Source: Acidobacteriota bacterium
GTDB lineage: Bacteria > Acidobacteriota > Terriglobia > Acidiferrales > UBA7541
Reading direction: 5' to 3'
DNA: 64,000 nucleotides
Assembly: GCA_003224085.1 (NCBI GenBank)
Contig: QHYK01000039.1
Span: 62,001 to 126,000 of the forward strand
In this document: in pieces, positions 32,907 through 42,940 of the stretch
How the letters are laid out: the number at the start of each line of letters is the position of its first letter
Numbering within the stretch: the stretch's first letter is position 1
Translations under genes and position numbers: made by a program
The notes under the pieces: model-generated
Told to the model about the DNA's origin: nothing
Seen by the model: only the letters and a program-made list of their open reading frames with translations
Database searches by the model: none

Positions 32907-34537
32907 AAACTGCGAATGGCTTCGCGCGGATCACAGACCAGCGGCTCGCCAAAGAGGTTGAAGGAAGTATTGAAGAGCACGGGAGCGGGCGCGCGCTCGC
33001 CGAATTTATGGAGCAGGCGCCAGAAGCGCGGGTTGGCTTCGCGCTCGACGGCGTGAACGCGCACCTGGCCGCCCTCGAAGGAAAAGCGTTCGAGTTCCCG
33101 AGGGGCGTCAGATTTGAGCTTGCCGAGAGAGGCCATAAACCGGCAGTTTGCGGAACAATCGAAAAGGCGTGGAGCCACTTCGGCAGGCACGGAAAACGCA
33201 AAGGGATGAAAGTCCTCGCGATGCTTGATGTAGTGGTTCACGTTTTCGATGACGTACTCAGAAAAAGGAGAAGCGAGGATACTGCGGTTGCCGAGAGCGC
33301 GATGGCCAAACTCGGTGCGGCCCTGAAACCAAGCGACAATCTTGTCGCGCGAGAGCACCTGAGAGGCCTCCGCGAAAAGCTGTTCGTCGCCGGGGGGATA
33401 CTTGTAAATCATCTTGCAGTTGTCGAGAACGGCCTTGATTTCGCCGGAGGAGAAACCCGGGCCCAAATAGAGATGCTTTAGCGGCTGGCATGCTGGACGG
33501 CCGAGGCGCTTTCGGGCAAGGAGCGCGGCGCCCAGGGCGCCGCCGGAATTCCCGGCCACGGGCTGGACGTACACCTGCTGGAAGCCACTGCGCGTTTCCA
33601 GCGCACGAATCAGAAAGACGTTCAGGAACAAGCCGCCGGCCACGCACAGTGAGTCAATGGAATATTGCTTGCGATAGCGTTCAGCGATAGAGAGAACAAT
33701 TTCCTCGAGGACGTCTCGCGCGCTGCGCGCGAGTGAGGCGCGAAGCTGCAAGTCGGAGGCGACCGCGCGACGTTCGATCCCGAGATCGCCCAAAATCGCC
33801 TCTGTGAACGTGGCGTCTTCGTCTGCCCCGCCACCCAGGTAGCGTGTGTTCAGAACCGGCAGGCCATTGGCGTTGTAGCGAAACACCTTGCGAAGTGCAG
33901 CGGCGAAATCGGGGTGGCCGTCTTTGCTCAGCCATTGCACCTTGTGTTCATCGCGGCGCGGACGCAGGCCAAGCAAATGCGTGACGCGCGAGAAAAACCA
34001 GCCGAGGGAGTTGGGGAAACGAAGCGGGTGAAGCAGGCGAAGTTCCTCGCCTTCGGCGAGGTAAAGCGATCCTGAGCGCATATCGCCGCGTTCATCGAGA
34101 GTGAGAACCAGCGCGCGATCGAAGGGAGAAGTGTAATAGGCGCTGGCGGCATGGCAGAGATGATGGTCGAGAAATAAAAACGAACCGGAACCATCATAAA
34201 GGCCGCGAATCTGGCGAATTTGGGTCGCCTGGCGAAACGTCTGGCCGAGGGAATGAATCCAGGCCGAAGGGCCCGCGCCCGAAAGGCTCCTGTGGAAATG
34301 AAAGCCCGCCTCGCGCACCGCGGAAATACCGGGCCGGAAGGGAAAGCCGACAATCTGCACGTTCTCGATTTTTGCGTTTGCTTGTTCAAGGCAGCGGGCC
34401 ACCGCCAGACGCGGAATTCCGCCGGTGCCAGAAGCACGGCTGAGCTTTTCCTCTTCGATGGCAGCGATGATCGATGTTTCGTCCACCAAGACTGCGGAAG
34501 AGTCGCGACCGAAGGCCCAGATGCCGAGAGTAAGCAT
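32852..34537 (-). CDS. Carbamoyltransferase, NodU/CmcH family
   Basis: A 561-residue carbamoyltransferase with an N-terminal ASKHA-type kinase-like domain (LTLGIWAFGRDSSAVLVDE, FLDHHLCHAASAYYTSPF, LTLDERGD, CVAGGLFLNV). The C-terminal YrdC-like domain opens near residue 355 (KIVAWFQGRTEFGHRALGNR) and ends in TSFNLFGEPLVCDP. It should transfer carbamoyl from carbamoyl phosphate to a hydroxyl group of a sugar or secondary metabolite. ATG at 34537 is chosen for the family N-terminus. It follows mtaB by 22 bases, so the two form an operon although no functional link is evident. Confidence 0.92.
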   Translation of the reverse strand: MLTLGIWAFGRDSSAVLVDETSIIAAIEEEKLSRASGTGGIPRLAVARCLEQANAKIENVQIVGFPFRPGISAVREAGFHFHRSLSGAGPSAWIHSLGQTFRQATQIRQIRGLYDGSGSFLFLDHHLCHAASAYYTSPFDRALVLTLDERGDMRSGSLYLAEGEELRLLHPLRFPNSLGWFFSRVTHLLGLRPRRDEHKVQWLSKDGHPDFAAALRKVFRYNANGLPVLNTRYLGGGADEDATFTEAILGDLGIERRAVASDLQLRASLARSARDVLEEIVLSIAERYRKQYSIDSLCVAGGLFLNVFLIRALETRSGFQQVYVQPVAGNSGGALGAALLARKRLGRPACQPLKHLYLGPGFSSGEIKAVLDNCKMIYKYPPGDEQLFAEASQVLSRDKIVAWFQGRTEFGHRALGNRSILASPFSEYVIENVNHYIKHREDFHPFAFSVPAEVAPRLFDCSANCRFMASLGKLKSDAPRELERFSFEGGQVRVHAVEREANPRFWRLLHKFGERAPAPVLFNTSFNLFGEPLVCDPREAIRSFYCAGIDALGIGDFFVIK

Positions 34538-34559
34538 CGCCAAAGTTTGCCACGAGTTG

Positions 34560-35975
34560 CTAAATCCTTCGAGGCGAAGATGGCCCGAATTCTGCGTCAG
34601 CAACCTGTGCAGTTACCAAGGCTCCTTCGCGGCCGGTAGCTTTTACGTCCAGCCATTGATTTGAGGGGAAGGCGCCGTCAATGAAGAGCCGAAGATAGTT
34701 GCTCGAAAGCGCAGGCGTCCGGCTACTCGAGCTTTTGCCGGACGGATGAAGGGTGAGGACGCGAAGCTCCCTGCCGATTTGTGATTGGCGGAACGCAGCG
34801 GCTTTGCGTTCGGCGAGAGCGCGCAATTCGCGGGCGCGGCGCTTGAGGACAGTGCCGGGAACCTGATTGGTGAGAGACGCGGCTTTTGTGCCGGGGCGCT
34901 TCGAATAGGAAAAAATGTGAAGATAGGTGAACGGAAGCGCCTCGATGAAACCAAGCGTCGTGGCGTGGTCGTCTTCCGTCTCACCGGGAAAACCGGCAAT
35001 GACGTCGGCGCCGATGGCGGCATGCGGAAGCCGCTCGCGGATAAGTTCGACGCGGCGCGCGTAATGCCCGGCGCGATACCAACGGTGCATGGCAGCAAGG
35101 ATGCGATCGGAGCCGGATTGCAGCGGCATGTGGAAATGTTGCGCGAGGCGCTCGGTTGAAGCAAAAAGTTCGACTAGGTCTTGTGTGACATCCATCGGCT
35201 CGATGGAGCTGATGCGCAAACGCCCGACTGTCGTCTCATCTAGAATGCGGCGAAGCAGGTCTTCGAACTCCACGCACGGTGATAGGTCGCGGCCATAAGT
35301 GCCAAGGTTGATGCCGCTCAGGACGATTTCGCAATAGCCTGCATGGGAGAGCTTCCGGAGTTCGCGAATCACGGTGTTTGCCGGCAGGCTGCGGCTCTTC
35401 CCACGAACAAAAGGAATCACACAGAACGCACAGCGCGAATTGCAGCCATCCTGAATCTTGAGAGTTGGCCGCGTGTGATTCCCTTCCCCCCCGAAAACCG
35501 GAGTCGTGAGCAGCGTCTGCTGCGCGAAAATGTCGCCGATCAGAATTTCGGCTTGCGGCTCGGATGGCGATGAAGTCACAGGCGAGAGCACCGAGAGCGG
35601 CAAAAAACCATTCGCATGCGACGGTTCGCACCTCGAAGAAACCCTTTCAATCAACTCGGGGATTTGCGGCTTGTGCGAATTTCCCACGACCCACGCCACG
35701 CCGGGAAGCCGGCGCAACTCCTCGGGGGCGCGCTGCGCGTAGCAGCCAGTAACGATGACCCGAACACCGGGATTTGCGGCGTGCAGCCTGCGAATGGCGT
35801 CGCGGGCCTGGGCATCGGCCGAGGCCGTCACGGTGCAGGTGTTTACAACGACAATATCGGCGTCACGCGCTTCCCGCACTGAAGCACAGCCGCGCTCGAG
35901 CAGTTGCCGCTCGAGCGCGGCGCCATCGGCTTGAGTCGCGCGACAGCCAAACTGTTCGATGTAAAAGGTAGTCAA
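34560..35975 (-). CDS. mtaB: tRNA t6A37 methylthiotransferase MtaB
   Basis: A 471-residue methylthiotransferase converting t6A37 to ms2t6A37 in tRNA. The N-terminal UPF0004 domain has the three auxiliary-cluster cysteines (FGCRAT, VVNTCTVT, VTGCYAQ). The radical SAM motif is NSRCAFCVIPFVRG preceded by QDGC. FAGFPGETEDDH-type sequence (VIAGFPGETEDDHATTLGF) and a C-terminal TRAM-like region follow. The FGCRAT motif and overall layout fit the MtaB (YqeV) branch rather than MiaB or RimO. TTG start at 35975. Confidence 0.93.
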   Translation of the reverse strand: MTTFYIEQFGCRATQADGAALERQLLERGCASVREARDADIVVVNTCTVTASADAQARDAIRRLHAANPGVRVIVTGCYAQRAPEELRRLPGVAWVVGNSHKPQIPELIERVSSRCEPSHANGFLPLSVLSPVTSSPSEPQAEILIGDIFAQQTLLTTPVFGGEGNHTRPTLKIQDGCNSRCAFCVIPFVRGKSRSLPANTVIRELRKLSHAGYCEIVLSGINLGTYGRDLSPCVEFEDLLRRILDETTVGRLRISSIEPMDVTQDLVELFASTERLAQHFHMPLQSGSDRILAAMHRWYRAGHYARRVELIRERLPHAAIGADVIAGFPGETEDDHATTLGFIEALPFTYLHIFSYSKRPGTKAASLTNQVPGTVLKRRARELRALAERKAAAFRQSQIGRELRVLTLHPSGKSSSSRTPALSSNYLRLFIDGAFPSNQWLDVKATGREGALVTAQVADAEFGPSSPRRI

Positions 35976-36133
35976 CGGCCTGGTCTTCCTGAACCTTCTA
36001 TGTTCTCCAGGGTAGCAAGGACAAGGATATCGGCTTTCCCGGCGGCCGAGAAGTCCCCCGCGGGCAAATCTCTATTCGCGCCACGGGTTGCCTTTACTCA
36101 TCGGAGGCCGCGCCGCTACAATCTTCGGCGTCC

Positions 36134-36913
36134 ATGGCTTACCGACGAAATAATCCCACTGCGCTCACCAACCCAGTCGTCTCCATCGTAATTCCCGTTT
36201 ATAACGAACGGGCCACGGTCGAAGAGATCCTGCGGCGCGTTCTGGACGCGGATATGCGCAAGGAAATCATCGTGGTGGATGATTGCTCTACCGATGGGAC
36301 GCGCCAGATTCTGGAGAATATGGCCGCGCGCCAGGCGAACAACGAAAAATCTGTGCCGGCCCAAGACGGCGGCGAACCCATTGAGCTGCGCGACATGCGG
36401 TTCTTCTTTCAAACGCCGAACCAGGGCAAAGGGGCTGCGCTCCGACGCGGCTTTGCGGAAGTCACCGGTGACATTGTTCTGGTGCAGGATGCGGACCTCG
36501 AATACGACCCGCGCGATTATCCCGCGTTGCTCGAGCCTGTCATCGACGGTCGCGCCGACGTCGTCTACGGCTCGCGGTTTCTTGGCGGCCCTCAGCGCGT
36601 CCATTATTTCTGGCACTATGTCGCGAACCGCTGGCTCACTCTGCTTTCGGATATTGTCACAAACTTGAAGCTCACGGACATGGAGACCTGCTACAAGGTT
36701 TTCCGCAAGGAAGTTTTGAAAGGCATCACCATCAAATCCAAGGGCTTTGGATTCGATCCGGAGATTACCGCAAAAATCGCCAAGCATAACTGGCGCATCT
36801 ACGAAGTGCCGATTACCTACGCCGGGCGAACTTACGAAGAAGGGAAGAAGATTACCTGGAAGGACGGTGTTGCGGCCCTGTGGTGCATCATTCGCTTCCG
36901 CTTGGTCGATTAG
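36134..36913 (+). CDS. Glycosyltransferase family 2 (dolichyl-phosphate mannosyltransferase-like)
   Basis: A 259-residue soluble GT2 enzyme: [18 protein letters not shown] at the N-terminus, [24 protein letters not shown], and the metal-binding [16 protein letters not shown] (DxD). [12 protein letters not shown] and [13 protein letters not shown] are typical of the DPM1/GtrB group that transfers sugars to polyprenyl phosphate. No transmembrane segments are present. It runs convergently into galE with a four-base overlap. Confidence 0.92.
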   Translation: MAYRRNNPTALTNPVVSIVIPVYNERATVEEILRRVLDADMRKEIIVVDDCSTDGTRQILENMAARQANNEKSVPAQDGGEPIELRDMRFFFQTPNQGKGAALRRGFAEVTGDIVLVQDADLEYDPRDYPALLEPVIDGRADVVYGSRFLGGPQRVHYFWHYVANRWLTLLSDIVTNLKLTDMETCYKVFRKEVLKGITIKSKGFGFDPEITAKIAKHNWRIYEVPITYAGRTYEEGKKITWKDGVAALWCIIRFRLVD

Positions 36914-37905
36914 GCCATGGCCTTCGCGTCTTCATACCCGCGCGGGTGTTTCCGCTTCCACTCCCAGGCAGATTGAATGATTTCTTCCAAAGAAGAATGA
37001 GTTGCTTCCCAGCCCAGCACGCGCTTGAGCTTTTCCTTGCTCGCGACCAACACCGCGGGGTCCCCGGGGCGCCGCGGGCCCAGTTTTCGGCGAATCTTGC
37101 GGCCCGTAACGCGTTCCGCCGCATCGATCACTTCCAGAATCGAGAAGCCGCGGCTATTGCCAACATTGAACGCTTCCCCGGACACGCGGTCGATCTCCAG
37201 CAGGGCGCGCACGTGGGAGTCCGCGATGTCCAGCACGTGGATGTAATCGCGAACGCAGGTGCCGTCCGGCGTGGGATAGTCCGTGCCAAAAACATCCACG
37301 TAGGGCAAGATGCCCGCGGCTGCATCCAGCACCCGAGGAATGAGGTGCGTTTCCACGCGATGATGTTCGCCGCGCTCCTTCGAGGCTCCCGCGGCATTGA
37401 AATAGCGAAGGCTCGCGTACTGAAGTCCCGCATAAGCCTTGTAATCGGCCAAAATGCCCTCGAAAACCAGCTTGGATTTTCCATAAGGATTGATGGGAGC
37501 TTTGCGATGATCCTCGGGGATGGGCACGGTTTCGGGCTCGCCATAAGTCGCCGCCGTGGAAGAAAAAATAAATTTTCGCACGCCGTGGCGCGTCATGGCA
37601 TCCAACAGATTTACTCCGCAAGCGACATTCGTCGCGTAAAAGACGCTCGGCTCTTTGACCGACTTGGCTACCAGCGCTTCGGCTGCAAAGTGCATCACCG
37701 CGTCAATCTTATGTTGTTTGAAAACGCTTTCGATCTGCCCGCGGTTTCCCAGATCTACATTGCAGAACTTCGCTCCCGGCGGCACGGCGGCCGAATGCCC
37801 TTCCAACAGATTGTCCAGCGCGATCACGTTCATCCCGCGCGAAAGCAAGACTTCAGCGCAGATGCTCCCGATGTACCCTGCCGCGCCGGTGACCAGAATG
37901 TTCAA
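36910..37905 (-). CDS. galE: UDP-glucose 4-epimerase
   Basis: A 331-residue extended short-chain dehydrogenase: NAD-binding [16 protein letters not shown], the catalytic Ser/Thr-Tyr-Lys in [10 protein letters not shown] and [27 protein letters not shown], and the C-terminal [12 protein letters not shown] motif typical of GalE. It interconverts UDP-glucose and UDP-galactose for polysaccharide synthesis. The start is TTG at 37905 with GGAG eight bases upstream. It ends four bases inside the converging GT2 gene. Confidence 0.94.
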   Translation of the reverse strand: MNILVTGAAGYIGSICAEVLLSRGMNVIALDNLLEGHSAAVPPGAKFCNVDLGNRGQIESVFKQHKIDAVMHFAAEALVAKSVKEPSVFYATNVACGVNLLDAMTRHGVRKFIFSSTAATYGEPETVPIPEDHRKAPINPYGKSKLVFEGILADYKAYAGLQYASLRYFNAAGASKERGEHHRVETHLIPRVLDAAAGILPYVDVFGTDYPTPDGTCVRDYIHVLDIADSHVRALLEIDRVSGEAFNVGNSRGFSILEVIDAAERVTGRKIRRKLGPRRPGDPAVLVASKEKLKRVLGWEATHSSLEEIIQSAWEWKRKHPRGYEDAKAMA

Positions 37906-37971
37906 GAGAGTCTACTCCGCGCTAGGATACCTCAGAAGAGGGACTTGAATAAGGCGGGTTGAAGGCGCAGA

Positions 37972-38646
37972 TTATGCCTGCGACAGCCGGCGCTGGAACG
38001 TCAGCAAAATCAGGTCCGCGCGGCGGCGTACGCCGAATTTGTTCAGCAAATTCGACACGTGAAACTTTACCGTGCGCTCCGCGATATTCAGCTTGCTGGC
38101 GATTTCTTTGTTCGAGAGATTTTCCAGCAGCGAATCCAGCACTTCCTGTTCGCGCCGGCTCAGGTTGGCCACGGAGTCCGTCTTCAACCGGCGCCCCTGG
38201 CTCGTCAGAATGGAATCCACGAATCCAGAGAGCAACTGCCGCGGCACCCAAAACCCGCCATTAGCAACCAGGGGCAGCGCGCGAATCAACTGCTCCCGCG
38301 CTTCCATGTAGGTGAGCAGCCCCTTCACGCCCAGGCGCAGCAGCGAAAAGCTGTTGGCTTCCGCGTGGTTTTCGCCGACGACAATTAGCCGCGATTCTGG
38401 ATACCGCTCGAGGATATTCGTGAGCAGCGCGCCAGTGGCCGGCTTTGCCGCATGCGCATCAATCACGTACACGTTGGCCTTGGGCGGCTCCAGGTGGCGC
38501 AAATCCGGCGCCAGCACGGATTCCAGTTGTTGCGCCACGACTTTGAAAGGCGCTTTCTCCAGAATCCGCTCGAATTCGCTCAGCACCAGCGGGTGCGGCG
38601 AGAGGATGCAAACGCTCAGTCTTGTGGACGCACGTTTATTGTTCAC
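37972..38646 (-). CDS. NarL/LuxR-type regulator with atypical receiver domain
   Basis: A 224-residue protein. The C-terminal LuxR helix-turn-helix is complete (LSRREQEVLDSLLENLSNKEIASKLNIAERTVKFH in two parts, then VSNLLNKFGVRRRADLILL). The N-terminal 130 residues have receiver-like secondary structure, with a possible phosphoacceptor Asp in YVIDAHA. The acidic pair that binds magnesium, normally at the end of strand 1, is replaced by Ser-Pro (SVCILSPHPLV). It may thus work without classical phosphorylation. GTG start at 38646. No cognate kinase is adjacent. Confidence 0.85.
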   Translation of the reverse strand: MNNKRASTRLSVCILSPHPLVLSEFERILEKAPFKVVAQQLESVLAPDLRHLEPPKANVYVIDAHAAKPATGALLTNILERYPESRLIVVGENHAEANSFSLLRLGVKGLLTYMEAREQLIRALPLVANGGFWVPRQLLSGFVDSILTSQGRRLKTDSVANLSRREQEVLDSLLENLSNKEIASKLNIAERTVKFHVSNLLNKFGVRRRADLILLTFQRRLSQA

Positions 38647-39134
38647 TTGTGCAAGCCTAAGAGAAAACTGGCCAAAGGGGCAAGTGCCTTTGGGCCGTAT
38701 GTTCCTGAACTGTTACTGATCATTAGGGTGCTTTTTTTTAGAGTGCTCTTTTGCGGGGCTGTAGCGGCTCAAAACCCCGCAAGTCGGCCGACCGTGATCG
38801 TCCCCCCGGAAGGAGGGATTCTGCCAGCTTTCTCCTGGTCTGCCAACCTCTCCCCCGCCGCGTCGGCATCTTAACAGGATCGGTCCCCGCTAGCGGCTGT
38901 TCCCGCTGGATTCGTCACCTAGCGGGTCCCTGAGTGTGTTTCGACTGCTTTAGTTTCCCATTCGGCCCTCAAAAACCTCATTTCCCTGCATCTGCTTTCC
39001 GTCTGGACGCGAACCTCGCGTAAAATAAAGGGTTAGCTATCTACGGCTTTTCTCAACGGTTGGCGTCGTTCCTCTGGGGACATGACTTTGCAGAACGCGC
39101 CTATGGCGTAACAAGGAGCCCGCCATTTGAGCCC
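38647..39134. other. Intergenic region upstream of metH with a hairpin repeat
   Basis: 488 bp between the LuxR-type regulator and metH with no supportable gene. It contains a stem TTGCGGGG / CCCCGCAA (38751-38758 and 38775-38782) with a 16-base loop, resembling the dispersed palindromes seen elsewhere. A possible -10 element TAAAAT lies at 39021-39026. I looked for SAM, SAH and cobalamin riboswitch cores, which often precede metH, and saw no convincing match. Confidence 0.5.
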
Positions 39135-42100
39135 ATGCGCAACTTGAACAAATCCGCTAAGGCGTTGCGCGAGCTGCTCTCGCAGCGAATCCTGGTGCTT
39201 GACGGTGCCATGGGTACCATGCTGCAGCAGCGCAATCTGAGTGCGGCGGACTTTGGCGGAGCCGCGCTCGAAGGCTGCAACGAAAATCTCGTTCGCACGC
39301 GCCCCGACGTAGTTCTCGACATTCACAGAAAATACCTGCAAGCCGGCGCAGACATTATCGAGACCAACAGCTTTGGCGGTACACCGATCGTTCTGGCAGA
39401 GTACGGCCTCGCGGCGGACGGACATCTTCTGAACAAGCGTTCTGCCGAACTTGCCCGGCAAGCCACTGACGAATTCAGCACGCCAGATAAGCCGCGATTC
39501 GTGGCTGGCTCCATGGGGCCAACCACGAAAGCCATCACCGTGACGGGTGGCGTCACGTTTCCGGAATTACGCGAAGCCTATTACACGCAGGCGAAGGGGC
39601 TTGTCGAGGGAGGCGCAGACCTCCTCCTCGTGGAGACTTGCCAAGATACCCGGAATATTAAAGCCGCGATTCTCGCTATTCGCCAGGTTTCCCGCGAAAT
39701 CGCCACGGAGATTCCCTTCATCATTTCGGTCACCATCGAAGCCATGGGGTCGATGCTCGCTGGCCAAACCATCGACGCAATGTGGGCTTCGCTGAAGTAT
39801 GCAAATCCGCTCGCCTTTGGCATGAACTGCGCCACCGGGCCGGAGTTCATGACCGATCACATCCGAACCCTGAGCCAGCTCACGAGCGAATTTGTCTCCT
39901 GCTATCCGAACGCCGGCCTGCCAGATGAAGAAGGCAAGTATCTGGAGACCCCAACTTCGCTGGCCACACAACTTGAGAAGTTTGTGGACCACGGCTGGCT
40001 GAACCTAGTCGGCGGCTGCTGCGGCACGACCGAACAGCACATTCACGCGATTGCGCAGATGGCCCAAGGCAAGAACCCGCGCCAGCGGCCGGCCGAGAGC
40101 CATCGCGCCATCTATACGGGAATCGAGGCCATTGAGGCGGAGGAGAGCACGCGCCCGTTGCTGGTCGGTGAACGCACGAACGTTATCGGCTCGCGCCTCT
40201 TCAAGAATCTCGTCGCCGAGGAGAAATGGGAGGAAGCCAGCGAGATTGCTCGGCGTCAGGTGCGCGGCGGCGCGCAGGTTGTGGACGTATGCCTGCAAAG
40301 CACTGAAAGGGACGAAAAGAAAGACATTCCTCTTTTCTACGAAAAGCTAATTCGCAAGGTGAAAGCCCCCGTGATGATCGATACCACCGATCCCGCGGCG
40401 ATCGAGCTGGCGCTCACCTATTGCCAGGGTAAATCCATCATCAACTCCATCAACCTCGAGGATGGCGAGGAGAAATTCCAGCGCACGGTGCCCATGGCCC
40501 ACGAGTACGGCGCCGCTGTTGTTGTCGGCTGCATTGACGAAGATCCCCTCCAGGCCCAGGCGTTCACGCGCGAACGCAAACTGGCGATAGCGCAGCGTTC
40601 TTATAAATTGCTCACGGAAAAGTATGGCCTAGCGCCCGAAGACATCATCTTCGATCCGCTGGTTTTTCCCTGTGCCACCGGCGACGAAAACTACATCGGC
40701 GGCGCGGTCGAAACCATGGAAGGTATTCGCCTCATCAAGCAGGCGTTGCCCGATGTGCGCACCATTCTTGGCATTTCGAATGTTTCTTTCGGCCTGCCGC
40801 CGGGCGCCCGCGAAGTGGTGAACTCGGTTTTCCTTTACTACTGCACCAAAGCCGGCCTGGATCTGGCGATCGTCAACACCGAGAAGATTGAGCGCTTTGC
40901 CTCTATCCCCGCTCAGGAACGCGAACTAGCGGAAAATCTGCTGTTTTCTCATTCGCCGAAGAACGTGCCCGCCGACCATCCGAATGCAAGCCACTTGCTC
41001 AACGCTCCCGCGGACTGGCGCCAGCAAAGCAAGAAACAGCGCGCCGCCGTCAATCAATTCTGGATTGCAGCCATCACCGGGCACTTCCGCACCGCAAAGA
41101 AAAAAGACAAAGCGCGCGGCGCCGATTTGCCGCTCGACGAACGCCTTGCGAATTACATCCTTGAAGGCACGCGCGACGGCCTGATTGCCGACCTGGACCG
41201 CAAGCGCGCCGAGGGCGCCACTCCGCTCGACATTATCAATGGTCCGCTGATGGCCGGCATGGCGGAAGTGGGCCGCCTCTTCAACGCCAACGAATTGATC
41301 GTCGCGGAAGTGTTGCAATCCGCGGAAGCGATGAAGGCTGCGGTGAGCCATCTCGAACAGTTCATGGAAAAAGCGGACTCCACGAGGCGCGGCAAAGTGG
41401 TTCTCGCTACCGTAAAGGGTGACGTCCATGACATTGGCAAAAACCTCGTCGAAATTATTTTCACAAATAACGGCTACGAAGTCGTGAATCTTGGCATCAA
41501 GGTGCCGCCGGAAGATTTGATCAAGGCATATCAGGAGCATCAGCCTGACGCCATCGGCTTATCCGGTTTGTTGGTGAAGAGCGCACAGCAGATGGTGACC
41601 ACCGCCAGTGATCTGAAGGACGCTGGAATCGAAATTCCCCTGCTCGTCGGGGGAGCGGCGCTCTCCGCAAAATTCACGCAGACCAAAATCGCGCCCAGCT
41701 ACGGCAAAGCCGTGTGCTACGCGAAGGACGCGATGACTGGCCTGCGCTTGATGAACCAACTGATGGACCCAGCCACGCGCGAAACCGTTTTGCGCGAACA
41801 CACGGCTTCGGGAAATGGCTTCAACGTTTCCACGACCGTCCGTGTCGCGCCGATGCCGAAGGTGACGCGCTCACCTCGCGTCCGTGCGGAGTTGCTCATT
41901 CCCGAGGTGCCGTATCTCGATCGCAAAGTTCGCCTCGTGCCAGACCTCCGCGAAGTCTGGAGCTATGTCAATCCCTACATGCTCTACGGGCGCCACCTCG
42001 GTTTCCGCGGCGACTTCGAGAAGCATCTCGGGGAACGCGATCCAAAAGCCATCGAACTGCTCGAAAACATGGAGGAAGTAAAGAAGGAAGCCGCGACGTT

Positions 42101-42704
42101 CATGAAGATTCGCGCGGTTTGGCAGTTTTTCGAAGCGGAGCCGGACGCGGAGTCGCTGCATCTTTTTGCGCCGGGCGCGAAAGAACCCTTGCACACCTTC
42201 CGTTTTGGCCGGCAGCATCAGGGCGATTTCCTCTGTCTCAGCGATTACGTCTTGCCTCCCCATAAAGGCAAGCGCGACCATCTCGCCCTCTTCGTTGTCA
42301 CCGCCGGCGAGGACGTTCGCCAGCGCTCGGAAAAGGCAAAAAACGAGGGCTACTATTTCTTAAGCCACGGCTTGCAGGCGCTCGCCATCGAAACCACGGA
42401 AGGCTGTGCCGAATGGCTGCACCGCCGCATTCGTGAAGACTGGGGCTTTCCTGATCCGCCGGAGATGACCATGGCGGCGCGGTTCACTTCGCGCTATCGG
42501 GGCAAGCGTTACAGTTTCGGCTATCCGGCTTGCCCCAACTTGGAAGATCAGGCTGGCATTTGGAAATTGCTCAAGCCTGAAGAAATCGGCGTGCAGCTTA
42601 CGGAAGGCTTCATGATGGACCCGGAAGCCAGCGTCAGCGCGCTGGTCTTCCACCATCCCGACTGCACCTATTTCTCGATAGGCGATCAAGATGCCTCTGC
42701 CTAG
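39135..42704 (+). CDS. metH: Cobalamin-dependent methionine synthase
   Basis: A 1189-residue full-length MetH transferring a methyl group from methyltetrahydrofolate to homocysteine. Domains in order: homocysteine-binding (residues ~10-310, zinc ligands in GMNCATGPE and VGGCCGTT), pterin-binding (~340-610, VGERTNVIGSRLF, DVCLQSTERDEK), the Cap domain (~650-745), the B12-binding Rossmann domain with the axial-His motif GDVHDIGKNL near residue 762, and the C-terminal activation domain (VNPYMLYGRHLGFRGDF, RYSFGYPACPNLEDQ). The presence of the activation domain means reductive reactivation with SAM is encoded in the same chain. ATG at 39135 is chosen since upstream sequence is not family-like. 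Confidence 0.96.
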   Translation: MRNLNKSAKALRELLSQRILVLDGAMGTMLQQRNLSAADFGGAALEGCNENLVRTRPDVVLDIHRKYLQAGADIIETNSFGGTPIVLAEYGLAADGHLLNKRSAELARQATDEFSTPDKPRFVAGSMGPTTKAITVTGGVTFPELREAYYTQAKGLVEGGADLLLVETCQDTRNIKAAILAIRQVSREIATEIPFIISVTIEAMGSMLAGQTIDAMWASLKYANPLAFGMNCATGPEFMTDHIRTLSQLTSEFVSCYPNAGLPDEEGKYLETPTSLATQLEKFVDHGWLNLVGGCCGTTEQHIHAIAQMAQGKNPRQRPAESHRAIYTGIEAIEAEESTRPLLVGERTNVIGSRLFKNLVAEEKWEEASEIARRQVRGGAQVVDVCLQSTERDEKKDIPLFYEKLIRKVKAPVMIDTTDPAAIELALTYCQGKSIINSINLEDGEEKFQRTVPMAHEYGAAVVVGCIDEDPLQAQAFTRERKLAIAQRSYKLLTEKYGLAPEDIIFDPLVFPCATGDENYIGGAVETMEGIRLIKQALPDVRTILGISNVSFGLPPGAREVVNSVFLYYCTKAGLDLAIVNTEKIERFASIPAQERELAENLLFSHSPKNVPADHPNASHLLNAPADWRQQSKKQRAAVNQFWIAAITGHFRTAKKKDKARGADLPLDERLANYILEGTRDGLIADLDRKRAEGATPLDIINGPLMAGMAEVGRLFNANELIVAEVLQSAEAMKAAVSHLEQFMEKADSTRRGKVVLATVKGDVHDIGKNLVEIIFTNNGYEVVNLGIKVPPEDLIKAYQEHQPDAIGLSGLLVKSAQQMVTTASDLKDAGIEIPLLVGGAALSAKFTQTKIAPSYGKAVCYAKDAMTGLRLMNQLMDPATRETVLREHTASGNGFNVSTTVRVAPMPKVTRSPRVRAELLIPEVPYLDRKVRLVPDLREVWSYVNPYMLYGRHLGFRGDFEKHLGERDPKAIELLENMEEVKKEAATFMKIRAVWQFFEAEPDAESLHLFAPGAKEPLHTFRFGRQHQGDFLCLSDYVLPPHKGKRDHLALFVVTAGEDVRQRSEKAKNEGYYFLSHGLQALAIETTEGCAEWLHRRIREDWGFPDPPEMTMAARFTSRYRGKRYSFGYPACPNLEDQAGIWKLLKPEEIGVQLTEGFMMDPEASVSALVFHHPDCTYFSIGDQDASA

Positions 42705-42940
42705 AACGGCTCTGTACGGCGGCCTCTTGGTTTTGCTTCTTGCAAGGGGGACAACTCAGCTTGACGACTCCCCACGCCTTACAGTGATTCTAAAGGCAAG
42801 GGGCTTTACGGCTCCCCTCGGTAAAGGTTCGGTTCGCTCTCCAGTGCCCGGTGACGAGGGCATTCAAGGGAATCCCCGATTCGAAATTCCGGGATAGGCT
42901 CGATACTCCTCCGCGGGCCGATGCCGGTAATAGTTCGGGA

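Noticed and set aside
38647-39134. Possible SAM, SAH or cobalamin riboswitch before metH
   Set aside because: The conserved cores of these riboswitches were not found by eye; a covariance-model search would be decisive.
42725-42750. Possible sigma-54 box before the nucleotide-sugar dehydrogenase
   Set aside because: TTGGTTTTGCTTCTTGCA has 11 instead of 10 bases between GG and GC.
42691-42897. Short plus-strand frame overlapping the metH stop, with a hydrophobic start
   Set aside because: Could mimic a small exported protein, but has no clear ribosome-binding site and overlaps metH; not supportable.
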